A DNA stretch of 64,000 bases from Doryteuthis pealeii (GCA_023376005.1 CM042157.1:51355193-51419192), one strand, 5' to 3'; shown: positions 30,925 to 42,239, counted from the first letter of the stretch. Numbers and translations: made by a program. Notes: generated by a model from the letters alone, not told the origin.

Positions 30925-33193
30925 TCAGAGGTCTAGACTCTGAGGAGTCCTCATGCATCGCCGAGATCGCCGTGGTTCAGGGGTTGGCCTTGATGGTCCA
31001 CAGCTGGGTGATTGGATGATCGGTTGCTTCATCGCTATGGGCGGTGCTGGTGATTCAGGTATTGCTACCTGACTGGAGGTTGGTGGTGTGCTTCTCTGGT
31101 GACTGCTATGACATGTGGGAATATCAGCATTTATACGGTGTGGTTGTTCTATTTGTGATGTGTTTGCATCAGCTATAGGTAGTTGGTATTGTCTACCTTT
31201 AAGTACCGGACTGCATCTAGCTGGCCTAAGGAACTGTCTATTCCTTCGGTGGGTGCTACCACCCGCAGACTCTACCATGTAAGACGTTGGTTTAGTGGTA
31301 GGGTGTTGGATTGTTCTGGGTTCCCACAATTTTATCCTCTCATGCTGCACATAGATTTTTTGACCAGCATACAACGGGGGATGTTTTCGATTTTTGTATT
31401 TGTTGTATTGATCCCTCGATTTGTTTTTGTAACATTGTATTGCTTGTCTAGTCTGTTCATCACCAAGCTGCTGTTTTGATACGAGTGGTGTTCGCATCTG
31501 TCTCCCATTCAGTAATTCTGCTGGAGACTTAAAGTGAGCTGACAATGGTGTCGCTCTGTACGCCATCATTGCTAGGTGGCAGTCATGCCCGATTTCCCGT
31601 GCCTTTAGCAAAATTCTTTTGCACACTCCTATGTAATAAAGAGTATTAGCATGCAAGCGTATGGTGATGAGGAAAGGAACAAAACACAGATTTTAAGTTC
31701 AAAATTATATTGAAAAACAACATGAGAACGATGAAAGGATAGAAATGAGAATTACAGGATAAATTTGGTGATAGTTGTGGGTGAATATTAAGTCCGTAAA
31801 ATGTCCAGCTTGACTGTGGTAGTGGGGTGGTGATGTAGGCAGAATATTGTGTATGTGGTGGTAGGCGCTGTGTTTTGAATAAAAGTCCGTGAGTGTCAGG
31901 TGGCCGAGTCAGTTGTAGTTTGGGTAGGTGGGCAGAAGAACCAGTGGTAGTGATGGGTGTTGGTAGGTGAGTCGAGTCTTGTGTTTTAGAGTCGTTAGCT
32001 GTTGTAGGCAGAATATTGTGTTTCGGTTATTCTGAAGTCGATCGCTGGTCGTATCGTATTATGATAGCTAGTATATTTTTTGTTGTACGAATGAATGACG
32101 TGGAGATTGTGTTTGCTTGTTCTTGACTGCCTGTGAGGTCAGGTTTGGGTAAGTAGGTGGGGGTGTGATCGGCCGCTTTGATGTATCCTTCGCCTGCCAG
32201 CCCTCGTCGGTCGTGTGTTCGTGAAGGCGTCTGAACCTCTGACTGTCGGTTGCCTTTCAAAGTGTTATTTATAGAGAGTGGCAGCCGAAAGTTGGATCAA
32301 ATGAAGTTATTTTCATTTCACCCGGGAATCGCTTTCATTGGATGAAAATGCGAATTTTATTTACCAATTTTTTTTTTTTATTTAATGTTAGGAATTGACT
32401 ATCAAAGCCTAACTCCCGATCGGAGCTCATGCGCAGATATGTGTTAAAATGGTCATTCTGTTTTAGGTAACGATAGAGGACACTTCCGATTTTGTTTGTT
32501 TTGTTGGCGAGTGTATGTATCTTTTATTAGTGAATCGGGAGATTTCTACATTTGCTTATACAACACCTACCATCCTTTCCGCAAAACCATTTGACAGTGG
32601 GTAGTGTGGGGAAGATGTTTTGTGTAGGAATGCATACTTTTTCGCCAAGTCTGTAAATTCTTTGCTTGTAAATTGGGGTCCATTATCCGTGTAGAGGATC
32701 TCCAGTGAACCTCTTTCCTCGAAGATTGGCTTCATGTTCTTAATGACGGCTGTAGATGAGGTTGAATGGAGTCGTCTCACAAATGGGCTTCGGCTGTAGT
32801 GGTCTGCTACAAGTAAGTACTCGTTTCCTGCCATTGTGAACAGGTCGGCACTTACATATTGCCAAGGGTATGTAGGTGATTCGTGCTGGCGCATCGATTC
32901 GGCTGGAGTACTCGCTTGATATTTCTGGCAGGTGTGGCATTTGGCAATAAAATCCTCAATGTCCCTATTCATCCCTGCCCAGTATACAACTGTTCGGGCC
33001 TCAGTCTTGTCTTCTCAACTCCTTGATGTGATGCATGGAGTTCTCCTAGGATCCCTCTTTGTAGTGATGTTGGTATTATTATTTTATCACTCTTGAGCAG
33101 GATCCCATCTTGGATTCCTATTTCATCCCTGAAATTCCAAAAGGGTAGAAGACGAGTTGGGCAGCTAGATCGATCATCGGGCCAGCCAGCCAT
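30925..33193 (-). pseudogene. Element C integrase, split by a solo LTR
   Basis: The 33,193-32,969 part has the pre-integrase linker (GIQDGILLKSDKIIIPTSLQRGILGELHASHQGVEKT, the His-His side of the zinc domain). The 32,972-32,556 part has CHTCQKYQ, YVSADLFTMAGNEYLLVADHYSRSPFV (first Asp), LYTDNGPQFTSKEF (second Asp) and HYPLSNGFAERMV (Glu), then an abrupt break at 32,566. The frame resumes cleanly at 31,627 (about GVCKRIL) and continues with AMMAYRATPLSAHFKSPAELLNGRQMRTPL to the stop near 30,925. Apart from that insertion and small frame slips near 32,970 the integrase is well kept. Confidence 0.85.
31632..32565 (-). repeat. Solo LTR, family F, copy 3, inside element C integrase
   Basis: A 934-bp block starts TGTAATAAAG and ends TATACAACA on the plus strand, with the same 4 bases CCTA on both sides (31,628-31,631 and 32,566-32,569). 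Its right part contains (reversed) CTCCCGATTCACTAA and CACTCGCCAACAAAACAAA, as in the copies at 16.8 and 51.6 kb; its left end (reversed CATACGCTTGCATGC, then TTTATTACA) matches their right ends. No coding sequence. Cleanly removing it restores the integrase frame, consistent with LTR-LTR recombination after insertion. Confidence 0.9.
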
Positions 33194-33299
33194 AACAATA
33201 TGGGGGAGTTATTTTAGAACTTCATCCTTCGAGGTTTCTTCTCTGATATTCTCTATCCTGGTTGGTGAGAAATTCTGATACGTAGTTACGTTGTGCACT

Positions 33300-34620
33300 T
33301 TCACATCTATCCCTTCAATATGCTTGCTGGGTATTGGGGATACTCGTGATAATCAGTCTGCGATCGGAACTGCTTTTCCTGGGGTATATTTTACGGTTAT
33401 GTCGTAACCTTCAACCTTTAGCAACATTCTTGCTAAACTTGGGGGTGCTCGTGCTATGTTTTTTAATGCTATGGACTCTAAAGGCTTGTGATCTGTTTGG
33501 ATTGTGACCTTGTGACCCCATGCATAGTGGTGAAATCTTTCTCTGCCAAAAACAATAGCCAACATCTCCCTTTCAATATTTGAATATCGTACAATGTCTC
33601 GCTCGCGAATGCGACTGGCATCTCATTTTGTAGGAGAGCTACACCGATGCCTGCTGTATATGCGTCTACTTGAATGACGATCGGTTCCTTTGGGTCGAAA
33701 TACCTCAATATCGTGACTCTCCGGATTTCTTCTTTTACTTCCTCAAAAGCCATCTGCTGTTGCGAGGACCATGTGAATTCCTTATCCTTTGATGTTAAGT
33801 CACGAAGTGGTTTGGTTAATGTTGCAAGGCGGGGTGTAAACTTATTTAAGTAGTTAACAAGTCCCAGAAAACTGGTGAGTTGCTTTATATCCTCCGGGGG
33901 TTGCATTTTGACAATCGCCTCTACTTTCTTCGGGTCTGGTTTGATGCCATCCTTTGAGATGATGTGACCGAAAAAGGGTATCTCTTCTGCTTTTACCACT
34001 AGTTTCTCAGGGTTGAACTTGCAGTTTATCTCCCTTGCTCTTAGTAGTAGCTGTGTTAGTGCATGGTCATGATCACTGCCATCCTCCTTGAATCCATAAA
34101 CAATCATGTCATCACAAATAGAAAGGACGTTTTTTATATCCCCAAAGTTCTCTTCCATAGCACGCTGGAATTCATCTTGTGCATATTTTATTCCCATGTG
34201 GAATCTATTAAACATATCTCTCCCGAATGGAGTGATAAATGTCGTCAGTTTCCTGGATTCTTTGTCCAGATTTAAATGCCAGTATCCTGACTTTATGTCA
34301 ACAATCGTAAACCATCTGGCTCCATGTAGTTGGGATACGACTTCTTCAAATGTTGGGGTGACAAAGTGTGGTCTTCGTACTGCTTTATTTAAGTCTCTAG
34401 GGTATAGGCATAGTCTGACTGAGCCATTACCCTTAGTTACACATACAAAAGAATTGACCCATGGCGTTGGTTCAGTCACTTGAGATATGATACCTTGGTT
34501 TACCAGGGAATTTAGCTCCGTTTTAAATTTATCCCTGAGAGCTATAGGGATTTGTCGGGGTGGGTGCACGACTGGTGGTATTTTCGGGTCTACATGAATG
34601 GTGTATTCACCAGGTAAGCA
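33300..34620 (-). pseudogene. Element C reverse transcriptase and RNase H
   Basis: From ATG 34,569 an open frame of 363 codons shows LVNQGIISQVTEPTPWVNSFVCV, VRLCLYPRDLNKAVRRPHFVTPTFEEV, WFTIVDIKSGYWHLNLD (first Asp), DMFNRFHMGIKYAQDEFQRAM, and LSICDDMIVYG at the catalytic site (C-D-D for Y-V-D-D). RNase H begins IVIQVDAYTAGIGVALLQNEMP. The frame changes at about 33,590 and continues with FGRERFHHYAWGHKVTIQTDHKPLESI in 33,565-33,353. The residues needed for catalysis are visible, but frames and stops make it inactive. Confidence 0.9.
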
Positions 34621-34814
34621 GCCAATTGATTGGAATACGTCTGGAAATTCCTGGAGAATTTTATCTTGTGTAAGTAAATTTCCTCTCAGACTCAGTCTTG
34701 GTGTTGGTACTGGTTTCCTTCCGTGGTGAAGTTTCTCTTTTTTAGTACCGTTTGTCTGTGCATTTTGTTCCCTCGTGGCTGGAGTGTCCGTTTTTATAGC
34801 CAGGTTTAAAGTTA

Positions 34815-35156
34815 CTAGGCCAATTCCCGTGAAGTTTGAAGCCCTAGCAGCGTTGGTCCTTCACAATTTAGAACATGAAATGTTGCAACAACGAATCTGT
34901 CACGGAACCTTACTCCTAGCCAACATGTCCCTTCTTGTTTAATAGCAGTTCCGCCAAACGCAAATAGTCGTACGTTTGTCTTTTTGAGTGGTACTCCCTT
35001 GAGATTTTCGAACATTTCTTTCGGTAAGAGGTTACTCATAGCCCCTGTATCCACCTTAGCACTTATCTCCATTTGTTTCTTCTTGTTGCCAATTTTTAAT
35101 TTGGCATATGCCTCCGTAGCATTAGAGGGTAGTTTCTGGATGGAGTAGAAGTACAC
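34815..35156 (-). pseudogene. Element C aspartic protease
   Basis: Shows EISAKVDTGAMSNLLPKEMFENL (catalytic D-T-G) and a C-terminal LLGLQTSRELA, the usual end of the fold. Length (about 113 codons) fits a Gypsy protease. The adjacent Gag frame is shifted relative to it. Confidence 0.8.
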
Positions 35157-35199
35157 ATCCTCGCTATTGGAGTCGCTGTCGTTTTTATTTGTCGCCGTG

Positions 35200-35891
35200 T
35201 GGATATTTCTGTTTTTTGTTGGCTTGTAGCCTCGTTTTCCTTTTGTCTCCTTGTTTTTTTTCCTGGGTTTTTAAACGGCAAACGTTTGCAAAGTGACCTT
35301 TTTTGTAGCAAATTGCGCACGTTTTTCCCTTCGCCGGACATGGTTCCTCCCACAGCAGCTACACTGCACGTAATTATTTTTCATTTTCGAAAGTACCGCG
35401 TGCGCGCTGGAGTTTTCAAGCGGAACACGAATGGTTTCTATTTGCTGGGCTGTAGCCTCCTCGGTTTCTGCTATGCTTAACGCTTTTGTTATCGTTAAGT
35501 CCCTGTTTTCCTTCAGTAAGGACGTTTGTGTTTGTTTGAGCATCATACCAAATATAAAGATGTCAACAATTAATGTTTCCTCAACAATAGGATGATACTC
35601 GCATTGGTTTATTATTTGTCGTAGCCGCTTCAAATATGCGTGCGACGACTCGTCTGGTTTTTGTCGGCACTTTAAAAGTTCATATCTTGACACACGGAAA
35701 TTTGACCGTGGCCTAACATACTTTCTGTAATATTTTATGTATTTTTCACCCGGTTGAAACGCAAATGTATCACTTATTTCTTGCCCTTCTACGGCGGACC
35801 ATAATAACAGATATCTAAGTTTGGCGTCTTCATCCAAATCTCGTAGCGGACCTTCAAAGTGAAGCCCTACTTGTCGAATAAATCTTTCCAT
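35200..35891 (-). pseudogene. Element C Gag with frameshifted zinc knuckle
   Basis: From ATG 35,891, about 206 codons: MERFIRQVGLHFEGPLRDL, LLLWSAVEGQEISDTF, RSNFRVSRYELLKCRQKPDESSHAYLKRLR and INQCEYHPIVEETLIVDIFIFGM form a typical Gypsy capsid; then SCCGRNH starts the zinc knuckle. The C-terminal knuckle residues are completed in another frame (near 35,300, GEGKNVRNLLQK in one frame, Cys/His pattern in the next). Single frame slip. Confidence 0.8.
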
Positions 35892-36115
35892 CTCTTTAGG
35901 AAGATTCCGACTAGATCAGTCTATCGTTGGTGGAGGTAGCTGACCAGCCATATTCAATTTTTTTTTTAACAAAATGTACGGGGAGAAATTTCTCTATCTT
36001 CGTAAGAATCGAAGTGTGACCACGTGTATCCCTTTTTTTAAAGTCTTCAAATCCTTGGAAATATCACTGTTGTCCGTGTTTTTTTGGCTTATATTGTCCA
36101 TGTGGGTTTTTAATC

Positions 36116-36132
36116 CCTTTTATCAGACACCA
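36116..36132 (-). promoter_or_regulatory. Element C primer-binding site
   Basis: Immediately after the LTR end on the minus strand the sequence is TGGTGTCTGATAAAAGG, starting TGG as a tRNA 3'-end complement should. The tRNA is not identified. Confidence 0.65.
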
Positions 36133-36560
36133 TGTTATGTTATTTGGGGTTATCCACAAAGGATGCCTTCAGATTAAGAAGTCGGAAACAGGAGCGCGTT
36201 TATTCATTGCTGACGGGGGCGGAAGTACAAAGATTAAGCGGCGGACAATTCAACTCAACTTTAAAAGACTCCTTTTCAAGGTCAACACCAATGAAAACCA
36301 TATTCAACTCAACTTTAAAAGACTCCTTTTCAAGGTCAACACCAATGAAAACCATATTCAACTCAACTTTAAAAGACTCCTTTTCAAGGTCAACACCAAT
36401 GAAAACCATATTCAACTCAACTTTAAAAGACTCCTTTGTAAACCATTCTACCATTCCACTCCTCCATTTGTACTCTTCTTCTATCTCTTCTTCTATTTTT
36501 TCCTTTCCATTGTTGTTAGCTATTAAAGTTGTTAAATATATTTGTGTCTTCTGTCTTATC
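36133..36560 (-). repeat. Element C 5' LTR with 54-bp minisatellite
   Basis: Starts TGTTATGTTATTTGGGG at the primer site. Bases 36,133-36,248 match the 3' LTR. Beyond lies a tandem array and a pyrimidine-rich end. The outer limit near 36,560 is estimated, as no target duplication was found. Confidence 0.65.
36249..36440. repeat. 54-bp minisatellite in the LTR
   Basis: Units start at 36,249, 36,303, 36,357 and 36,411 (period 54; three full copies and a partial), identical to each other by eye. The period is a multiple of three, so long open frames run through it on both strands; these are artefacts. About 120 bases of the same unit occur in the opposite orientation at 39,020-39,140. Confidence 0.95.
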
Positions 36561-37482
36561 TTTTCAATCAGTATCCGAACTTGAAATTGCGGTAATTATC
36601 CCCCTTTGAATATTTCCCAATATACACGAAAAGCTATTTTACCGGATATGCCGGAACTTGGGATTAGTTCCCCAATATATTAAGAATGGTAATTTTGCCA
36701 GTATATTGGAACTAGAAATTTACCCCCATGTGAGAATTAATTCTCTGTATTATTTTTTTTCTCATACGAGCACACACATATCCTTTGGATTATTTACTCA
36801 CAATCAGCTACCGATTCGAAATTCCTGTAATTCAAATGAAAATGAATGAGAAAGAACCCCAAATGCTTATCGTGACTAATCATGTCAACAGGAAACAAGG
36901 AAATAAGCTTTTCAATAAATCGAAAGACGAACACGCTTTGTCACAATAATTGCATGTCGAACTAACTTCACCACCAATAACTGCACCACTACTGCAACCA
37001 TCCAGGTCTACATTATTTCAACATCGCCCAGTTTAAATGCTAAGATGGCCATCTTGCTGAGCATTTCATTTTCTCACTCATCCTAATAGTGTTTTTTGTT
37101 TTGTTTTGTTTGTTTGTTTTTTAGAAACCATGCAGACAATTGATTGTTTCAGACAAACAGGCAGATGTACTAAGCATAATTAATGGCATTGTGTGCTGAG
37201 AAAGTCGCAGTTATTCACACCCTTTTCTTTTCTTTGAACTTCTCTTTTATTCTTTGACGTGAGTTTAATAAATTCTATTTTTATTTGTTTTTCAATTATA
37301 TTCATTCTATGGCAAGATAGTCATCATGTATGATCACAGTAATCATATATAGAGAAGTCTGGTTCGTTTTCACTGATAAGAATTGTTTGAAGTTTTGCGA
37401 TTACATATCGTAATTATTGCATGATTAATAATGTAGACTAGTATCTTTATCTTTGTTATTTCGATAAGTATATAACTGATGC
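36561..37482. other. Non-coding gap
   Basis: No gene or clear repeat seen; AT-rich, with scattered short homopolymers. Confidence 0.4.
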
Positions 37483-37770
37483 ACTCGTCGTGTAATGGTT
37501 ATCATCATAGGAAATGTACACGGGGACACAAGTTCAAATTTTGGATAAGGATGATTGCGTTTCACATACCACTAATAACCCTTCTGAAAAGGTATGCATG
37601 CAACTATTCTCCCCCCCAGTTATGGATAAATTTTAGACTAGACTGGGCTCTTTAACCTTGGTATGGAAACCGGTCTCGGAGAAAGAATACTCTGAATTCA
37701 AACCTGTTAAAACTCTGGTTAAAAATTGTTGTGTCAGTCCACTTAAGAATCTTGTGCCACATTCTGCTAA
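37483..37770 (+). mobile_element. tRNA-derived SINE, family B, copy 2
   Basis: The A-box-like GTCGTGTAATGGTTATCATC and B-box-like AAGTTCAAATTTTGG are followed by the family B body (TTTCACATACC, TTATGGATAAATTTTAGACTAGACTGGG, then CCTTGGTATGG) and a tail with ATCTTGTGCCACATTCTGC. It is more diverged than the other copies. Confidence 0.75.
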
Positions 37771-39019
37771 TGTAGATGGGCTGGGTAAATAGATACATAA
37801 GTGATGCGTTTATGAGAAGAGATCGGAGAGCGGATTCGATAAAAAGTAGTGATAAAAAAAAAGAAAAAAAGAAGAAGGGGATATCCTGCATAATTGATTG
37901 AATAATAATGAACCGGCAAAAACGATTTTTACTTTTTTTCAATAAAGATAAGAGTCTAGATAATTATATCAGAAGATTTTTATAAGTCTCAATGGCAAAG
38001 ATTTTTAATAAAAGAACCATAAATACAGACTTCTGTTAAAAAATGATATCAATAAAGAAATAGGCTACGGGTCCAAAGGTCAATATGGCTCTAGATTTTT
38101 GATTTCGTGACCAATTTTGAGGGTGGGAAAAATACGGCCAAATATCCTATCGACTCATGAATATCATACTTTTTTTCCAAGCGTAAATGTTGCATATATT
38201 GATATTTTCTGTGGGTACCACCAATTTTCCCCGTGAAATTTACCCCCCACTATATCTAACATAATATTAACCTTTATTTTATGGAAGTTTTATTATCTTG
38301 AAAATTTGTATTCACTCGAAAGAAGAAGCATTAAACAAACGCCTAATGATTTTTTTTTTAATTCGGCTTACAAAAATAATGAAAATTATAAACGAAAAAC
38401 AATGTTTACATTTTTGCACCGTTAAATCAATTTAAATTTAATGTAGCCAAAAACAAGTTATAACTAAAGGTTTTTTCAATTCTATGAAAATTAATGGTCC
38501 GATTTTCACGAAAATTTCCATAATTACTTACCTTTAGAATAAAAGGTGTCTGAAATAGTCTTTTTCTAAAATGTATTAGGGGAAATATTTTTTTACGAGG
38601 TCTCCTACCCCCTATTTTATTTTATGAAAAAATGAACCGGCAAAAAACGATTTTTACTTTTTTTCTATAAATATCTGAATAATTATATCAAGATTTTAAG
38701 TTTAAATACCAAAGCTTTTTAGTAAAAGAACCATGAATACAGACTTCTGCTAAAAAATATATCAATAAAGAAACTGACCGTGTTGGTAAATAAACGGACT
38801 GTTTTATTTATTTTTCACGATAATGATGAGTAATTTTTCCCCAACCGGATAATTTGATCTTTGAATTAACAGTTTTTCTTTGTAACAACTCTTTAGGTTC
38901 GTTATTTCTTTTTTGCGAGATTGAAAAAAAAAGTTCAAATATATTTACGTTTTTTCCTTCAATATGGAGTAGACTGATCATGGTCTATTTTGGAGGTACC
39001 TAACAATCATTCAAATAAA
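37771..39019. repeat. AT-rich gap with a ~150-bp direct repeat
   Basis: The segment 37,909-38,062 recurs at 38,631-38,775 (shared ATGAACCGGCAAAAA-CGATTTTTAC at the start and GAACCAT-AATACAGACTTCTG near the end), same orientation, about 720 bases apart. No coding sequence. Perhaps ends of an unidentified AT-rich element, though no target duplication was found. Confidence 0.6.
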
Positions 39020-39140
39020 ACATGAGGACTTTTCATTGGTGTTGACCTTGAAAAGGAGTCTTTTAAAGTTGAGTTGAATATGGTTTTCATTGGTGTTGAC
39101 CTTGAAAAGGAGTCTTCTAAAGTTGAGTTGGATTTCTTAT
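39020..39140 (-). repeat. Inverted copy of the element C LTR minisatellite
   Basis: Two units of the 54-bp repeat of 36,249-36,440 in reverse complement (CATTGGTGTTGACCTTGAAA each time). This is a fragment of the same LTR family inserted in the other direction, or an exported minisatellite. Confidence 0.85.
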
Positions 39141-39850
39141 AAAAGTTGAATTGAGTTGAATTTTGTAGTCTCGACTTCGTCCATTTGCTGTGAGAGAGAA
39201 ATCAAGTTTTTGATCCCGATCATCTGGTCTTGTCGAGTTTTAGAAATTTCGTTAATTTATCACGGAAGCTTCCAACCGTTTTTCTTTTATCGGCAGAAGT
39301 ATCAGGAAACTGATAGTATAATTATCTTCCCCTGCCGCCAGAGGGCGATAGCCAATACACGATGTTGGCGGCAAAGTCAAACCCCTTATCCTAAGAACTT
39401 CCACCTGGAGAGACGCGTCTTAACAGCACTCCAAAACGACCGCGAGTAGAAATCATTCTAGCGCAACTTCAACTTAAAAATCAGCAGATAAGTCTTGTCA
39501 CAAATGCCATATATTTGCAGCAATCTTTTTGTACCCTTTTGTTTAGTATATGTGTTTAATTTCCATCTGTGTTTGTCTTCTTTCATCCGAAATTATTTGC
39601 TTGCCACCGGGAGATTTAAGAGCTCGTAATTCCTCTTTGAGGAGAGCTGAGATATCCAGCCTTTACTACTGCTTCGAAGGCTCAGAGATGGATAACTGAA
39701 GTTTTTCCGTTGAAATCTTCCCTTTCCCCAATGGAGAGTGTAAGATTCATGACGTCAGCGTCCTGCTTTCTGACCTGTCTTCAGCCACGGACCCCGATGG
39801 ATGGGAGCGATAACGTAGTAAAACATGGTAGTAATTGTCACCTCAATATC
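39141..39850. other. Unassigned non-coding block
   Basis: Higher GC than the neighbours, with short open frames on both strands that show no known domain. The last five bases, ATATC (39,846-39,850), are the target duplication of element D. It could be an LTR fragment; I cannot show ends. Confidence 0.35.
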
Positions 39851-40021
39851 TGTTGTAACGCGCTTAGCGAAATAATAATACGAGTAGTCCAGCTGACGTT
39901 AACCACGAGAAGTGAACACTTCCGCCTTTTATTCACAATTCAAAAAATGGCTGAAACAGTACTTCCCTTTCATAACAAAAACAATGGTAGAAACGGTGCT
40001 TCCGTTTCTTAGTATACCACA
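39851..40021 (-). repeat. Element D 3' LTR (171 bp)
   Basis: Starts TGTTGTAACGCGC and ends TATACCACA, matching 48,215-48,383 with several small differences and a short indel. The adjacent plus-strand TCCCTCCCC is the complement of a purine tract (GGGGAGGGA) on the element's coding strand. Confidence 0.9.
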
Positions 40022-40057
40022 TCCCTCCCCACTTAGCTTGAAACTGCACATACATTC

Positions 40058-40564
40058 CTAACGACACCAAGAAACATCCATAGGTCCCTCCCCGGAACTC
40101 CGGCAAGAACTCCCATTACTTGTAGGAAGCGTTGTCCGACTCTCGGACATAGTCACATCATCATCATCTGTAGCCTCTGGAGATTCCTGAACAGCAATTT
40201 CCCCAGTTAAGGGCCTGGCACTGGGTCGTTTCCCTTTTGTGTCTGGTTTCATGTTGGTGCGCTGTCTTTTGGCTTTATTCTCAGCATTGTTCCTTCTTTC
40301 CTCTTCTTTGCGTTTCTGAAAACGTGTTCTCATGTGAATTCTGGGATGTTCATCTTCCAAGCTGTCACTGGTTGTTGAGAGACTGCTATCTCTGTAGGGT
40401 GCAGGATGCTGTGCAAAAGATGTTGAGTGCCCTGTAACTGTTTGTTCCCGACTCCCCAGAGGCGGCCTGGATTCTTCTGGACCTCTCACAACAGGTTCTG
40501 TTGGAATATTCACGCGAATATGATCTACATGTCTTTTCCATAATCGATCATCCTCTAATCGCAC
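40058..40564 (-). pseudogene. Element D C-terminal tail
   Basis: After the integrase, the frame reads RLEDDRLWKRHVDHIRVN, then a Ser/Pro/Arg-rich, charged tail (HIRMRTRFQKRKEEERRNNAEN-type) to a stop near 40,058. Such tails follow the integrase in this Gypsy lineage. Function unknown. Confidence 0.6.
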
Positions 40565-42131
40565 TCAGTCAGTGGACCAAGCTGCTCCTCTAAAACTCCG
40601 GACAGCCATTTTGACCTCCCTTTAAAATTCACCACACTAACGCTATCTCCAATATGGAACATCCTTTCACTACGATATTTATCCGTCATTCTTTTAGTAT
40701 CATCTACTTTTGTGGTGACTTGGGTAGATAAATCTGGATACATAAGGTCTAGACGAGATCGAGGCTGACGACCCATTAATAGCATTGCTGGTGATTGACC
40801 CGTTGTTGATTGCGGGAATAAACGGTATCGGGCTAATACACGCAATAATCGTGTTTCCAAATCTCCAGTGTTACGTTCCCGAAAATCATAGAACGTTTTG
40901 GAACCTTCTAAGAGACTGTGCGACGCTGGGAGAGGGGGGGAAGTCACAGAACTTGACCCCAAAAACTGCTTACCCCTCAGAAGTCCCAGCTTGTGACCCT
41001 AAAAATTTCGCTGACTCATGGCACGTGGCAGGCATAGCGGAAAAGAGGAAGACACGAAATGAACGCCTGATACTACCTCGTTGCCTTCCCTACGTATGCC
41101 AAACGTATTGACACATGTGACGTCACGGCTTAGAGGAGGGGAGGGCAACAGGGAGTTGTCAGGCTTGGTCAGTATATATCAGATGGCCGACCAGGGAACA
41201 TCTCGTGGGGGAGAGGGAAGACGAAGAATGTCTCCCGAAACAAAATTACCAAAATGAAAATGCCGGATAAAGGAATGACCACCGGAACAACAATTAACCA
41301 CGGAAAATGACTTAACCACGGAAAATGACCCCCTCATATACAAACAAGATAAGTGTAATTTCCTTCATATGTGCCTTGTATATATATATCGATTTTGAAT
41401 GAGAATTTCCACCAAAAGGACACCGAAAACCTCTAGCTTGTCGGCGGCCGCATTTAGATTCTAAGGACTTTAAACATCGAATAAAATGTTGTGTTAAAAT
41501 AATGTCATGTTTTATCGTTATTCATTGCCAAATTTTCGTATGCATGTCTTGTAACCCTCATTGTGTCTCTGATGGAAGCGCTGTCTAGCGTCGGGCGATA
41601 GGCGTACGTAACACCAGTAACTTTTTAAAGACCACTCTTAATGGTTTGCACTGCACGCTCAGCTAGTCCATTCGTGGTGCACATCTAACATACTTAATGC
41701 CATTTAGGGTACAGAACCTGGAAAATTCCTTACTAATAAAACTGCTAGTATTGTCAGATACGATCACATGTGGACTCCCATGTGTGGCAAATGTGCGTTT
41801 CTGTTTCTGAAGAAGATGGTGATGACACAACATGTGCATCTATATATTTACTGTGGGCGTCGACAATCACTAGAATCCACTTGCCCTGGATAGGGCCCGC
41901 ATAATCCATGTGCGCTCTGAACCAAGGCCTCCCTGGCCATTCCCAGGGATGCAATGCACTAGCCTGAGGTATATTTGCACTATCTTGGCACATGGCACAT
42001 AATTCAATATCTGCATCCATCTTAGGCCACCAAATGTGACTACGAGCAAGAGACTTCATCCGTGAAATTCCTGGATGACTCTCATGCAATTCTTTCAGTA
42101 ACGCCTCTCGACACTTTGCTTGGATAATCAC
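40555..42131 (-). pseudogene. Element D integrase, split by a solo LTR
   Basis: 42,131-41,754 has HESHPGISRMKSLARSHIWWPKMDADIELCAMCQ (zinc domain) and WFRAHMDYAGPIQGKWILVIVDAHSKYIDAHVV (core, first Asp). A frame-damaged stretch follows, then TTNGLAERAVQTIKSG near 41,660 (core Glu). The solo LTR interrupts at 41,614. The rest resumes with GDLETRLLRVLARYRLFPQSTTGQSPAMLLMGRQPRSRLDL and a C-terminal FHIGDSVSVVNFKGRSKWLSGVL block (SH3-like GPY/F type). Confidence 0.85.
40869..41613 (+). repeat. Solo LTR G inside element D
   Basis: A 745-bp block starts TGTTACGTTCCCG and ends GGCGTACGTAACA. Its termini are inverted (TGTTACGT / ACGTAACA), and CCAG is on both sides (40,865-40,868 and 41,614-41,617). 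A TATATAT at 41,173-41,179 and an AATAAA at 41,480-41,485 sit in the order expected for a plus-strand LTR promoter and poly(A) signal. No coding sequence. It interrupts the integrase of element D. Confidence 0.85.
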
Positions 42132-42239
42132 CCGTGATCCCCATAAAACACAACCCAGTTGTTCCGATAACTCACCCTTCCTGGTTGTCTATGGTTGAAA
42201 GTCAAGAGATCCTTTTCCCGGCCATCCATGTAAGATCCA

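Larger units (their letters stand above)
30584..36560 (-). mobile_element. Ty3/Gypsy retrotransposon (element C), interrupted by a solo LTR
   Basis: Minus-strand Gag (35,891-35,200), protease (35,156-34,815), RT (34,569-33,700), RNase H (33,650-33,353) and integrase (33,193-32,570 and 31,627-30,925), with LTR sequence at both ends. Both ends start TGTTA(C/T)-TTATTTGGGGTTATCC; the right one is followed (minus strand) by the primer site TGGTGTCTGATAAAAGG at 36,116-36,132. The left LTR matches for only about 121 bases (to 30,704) and then diverges. The interruption is the family F solo LTR. Confidence 0.85.

Noticed and set aside
36249..36440. Regular repeats resembling a CRISPR array
   Set aside because: The units are contiguous and identical with no unique spacers, and the context is an animal LTR.
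36132..36584. Long overlapping open frames on both strands
   Set aside because: They are created by the 54-bp minisatellite, whose period is a multiple of three; no domain is seen.
39710..40012. Possible host exon with a 100-codon frame
   Set aside because: The frame crosses into the LTR of element D, and no domain or splice evidence is seen.
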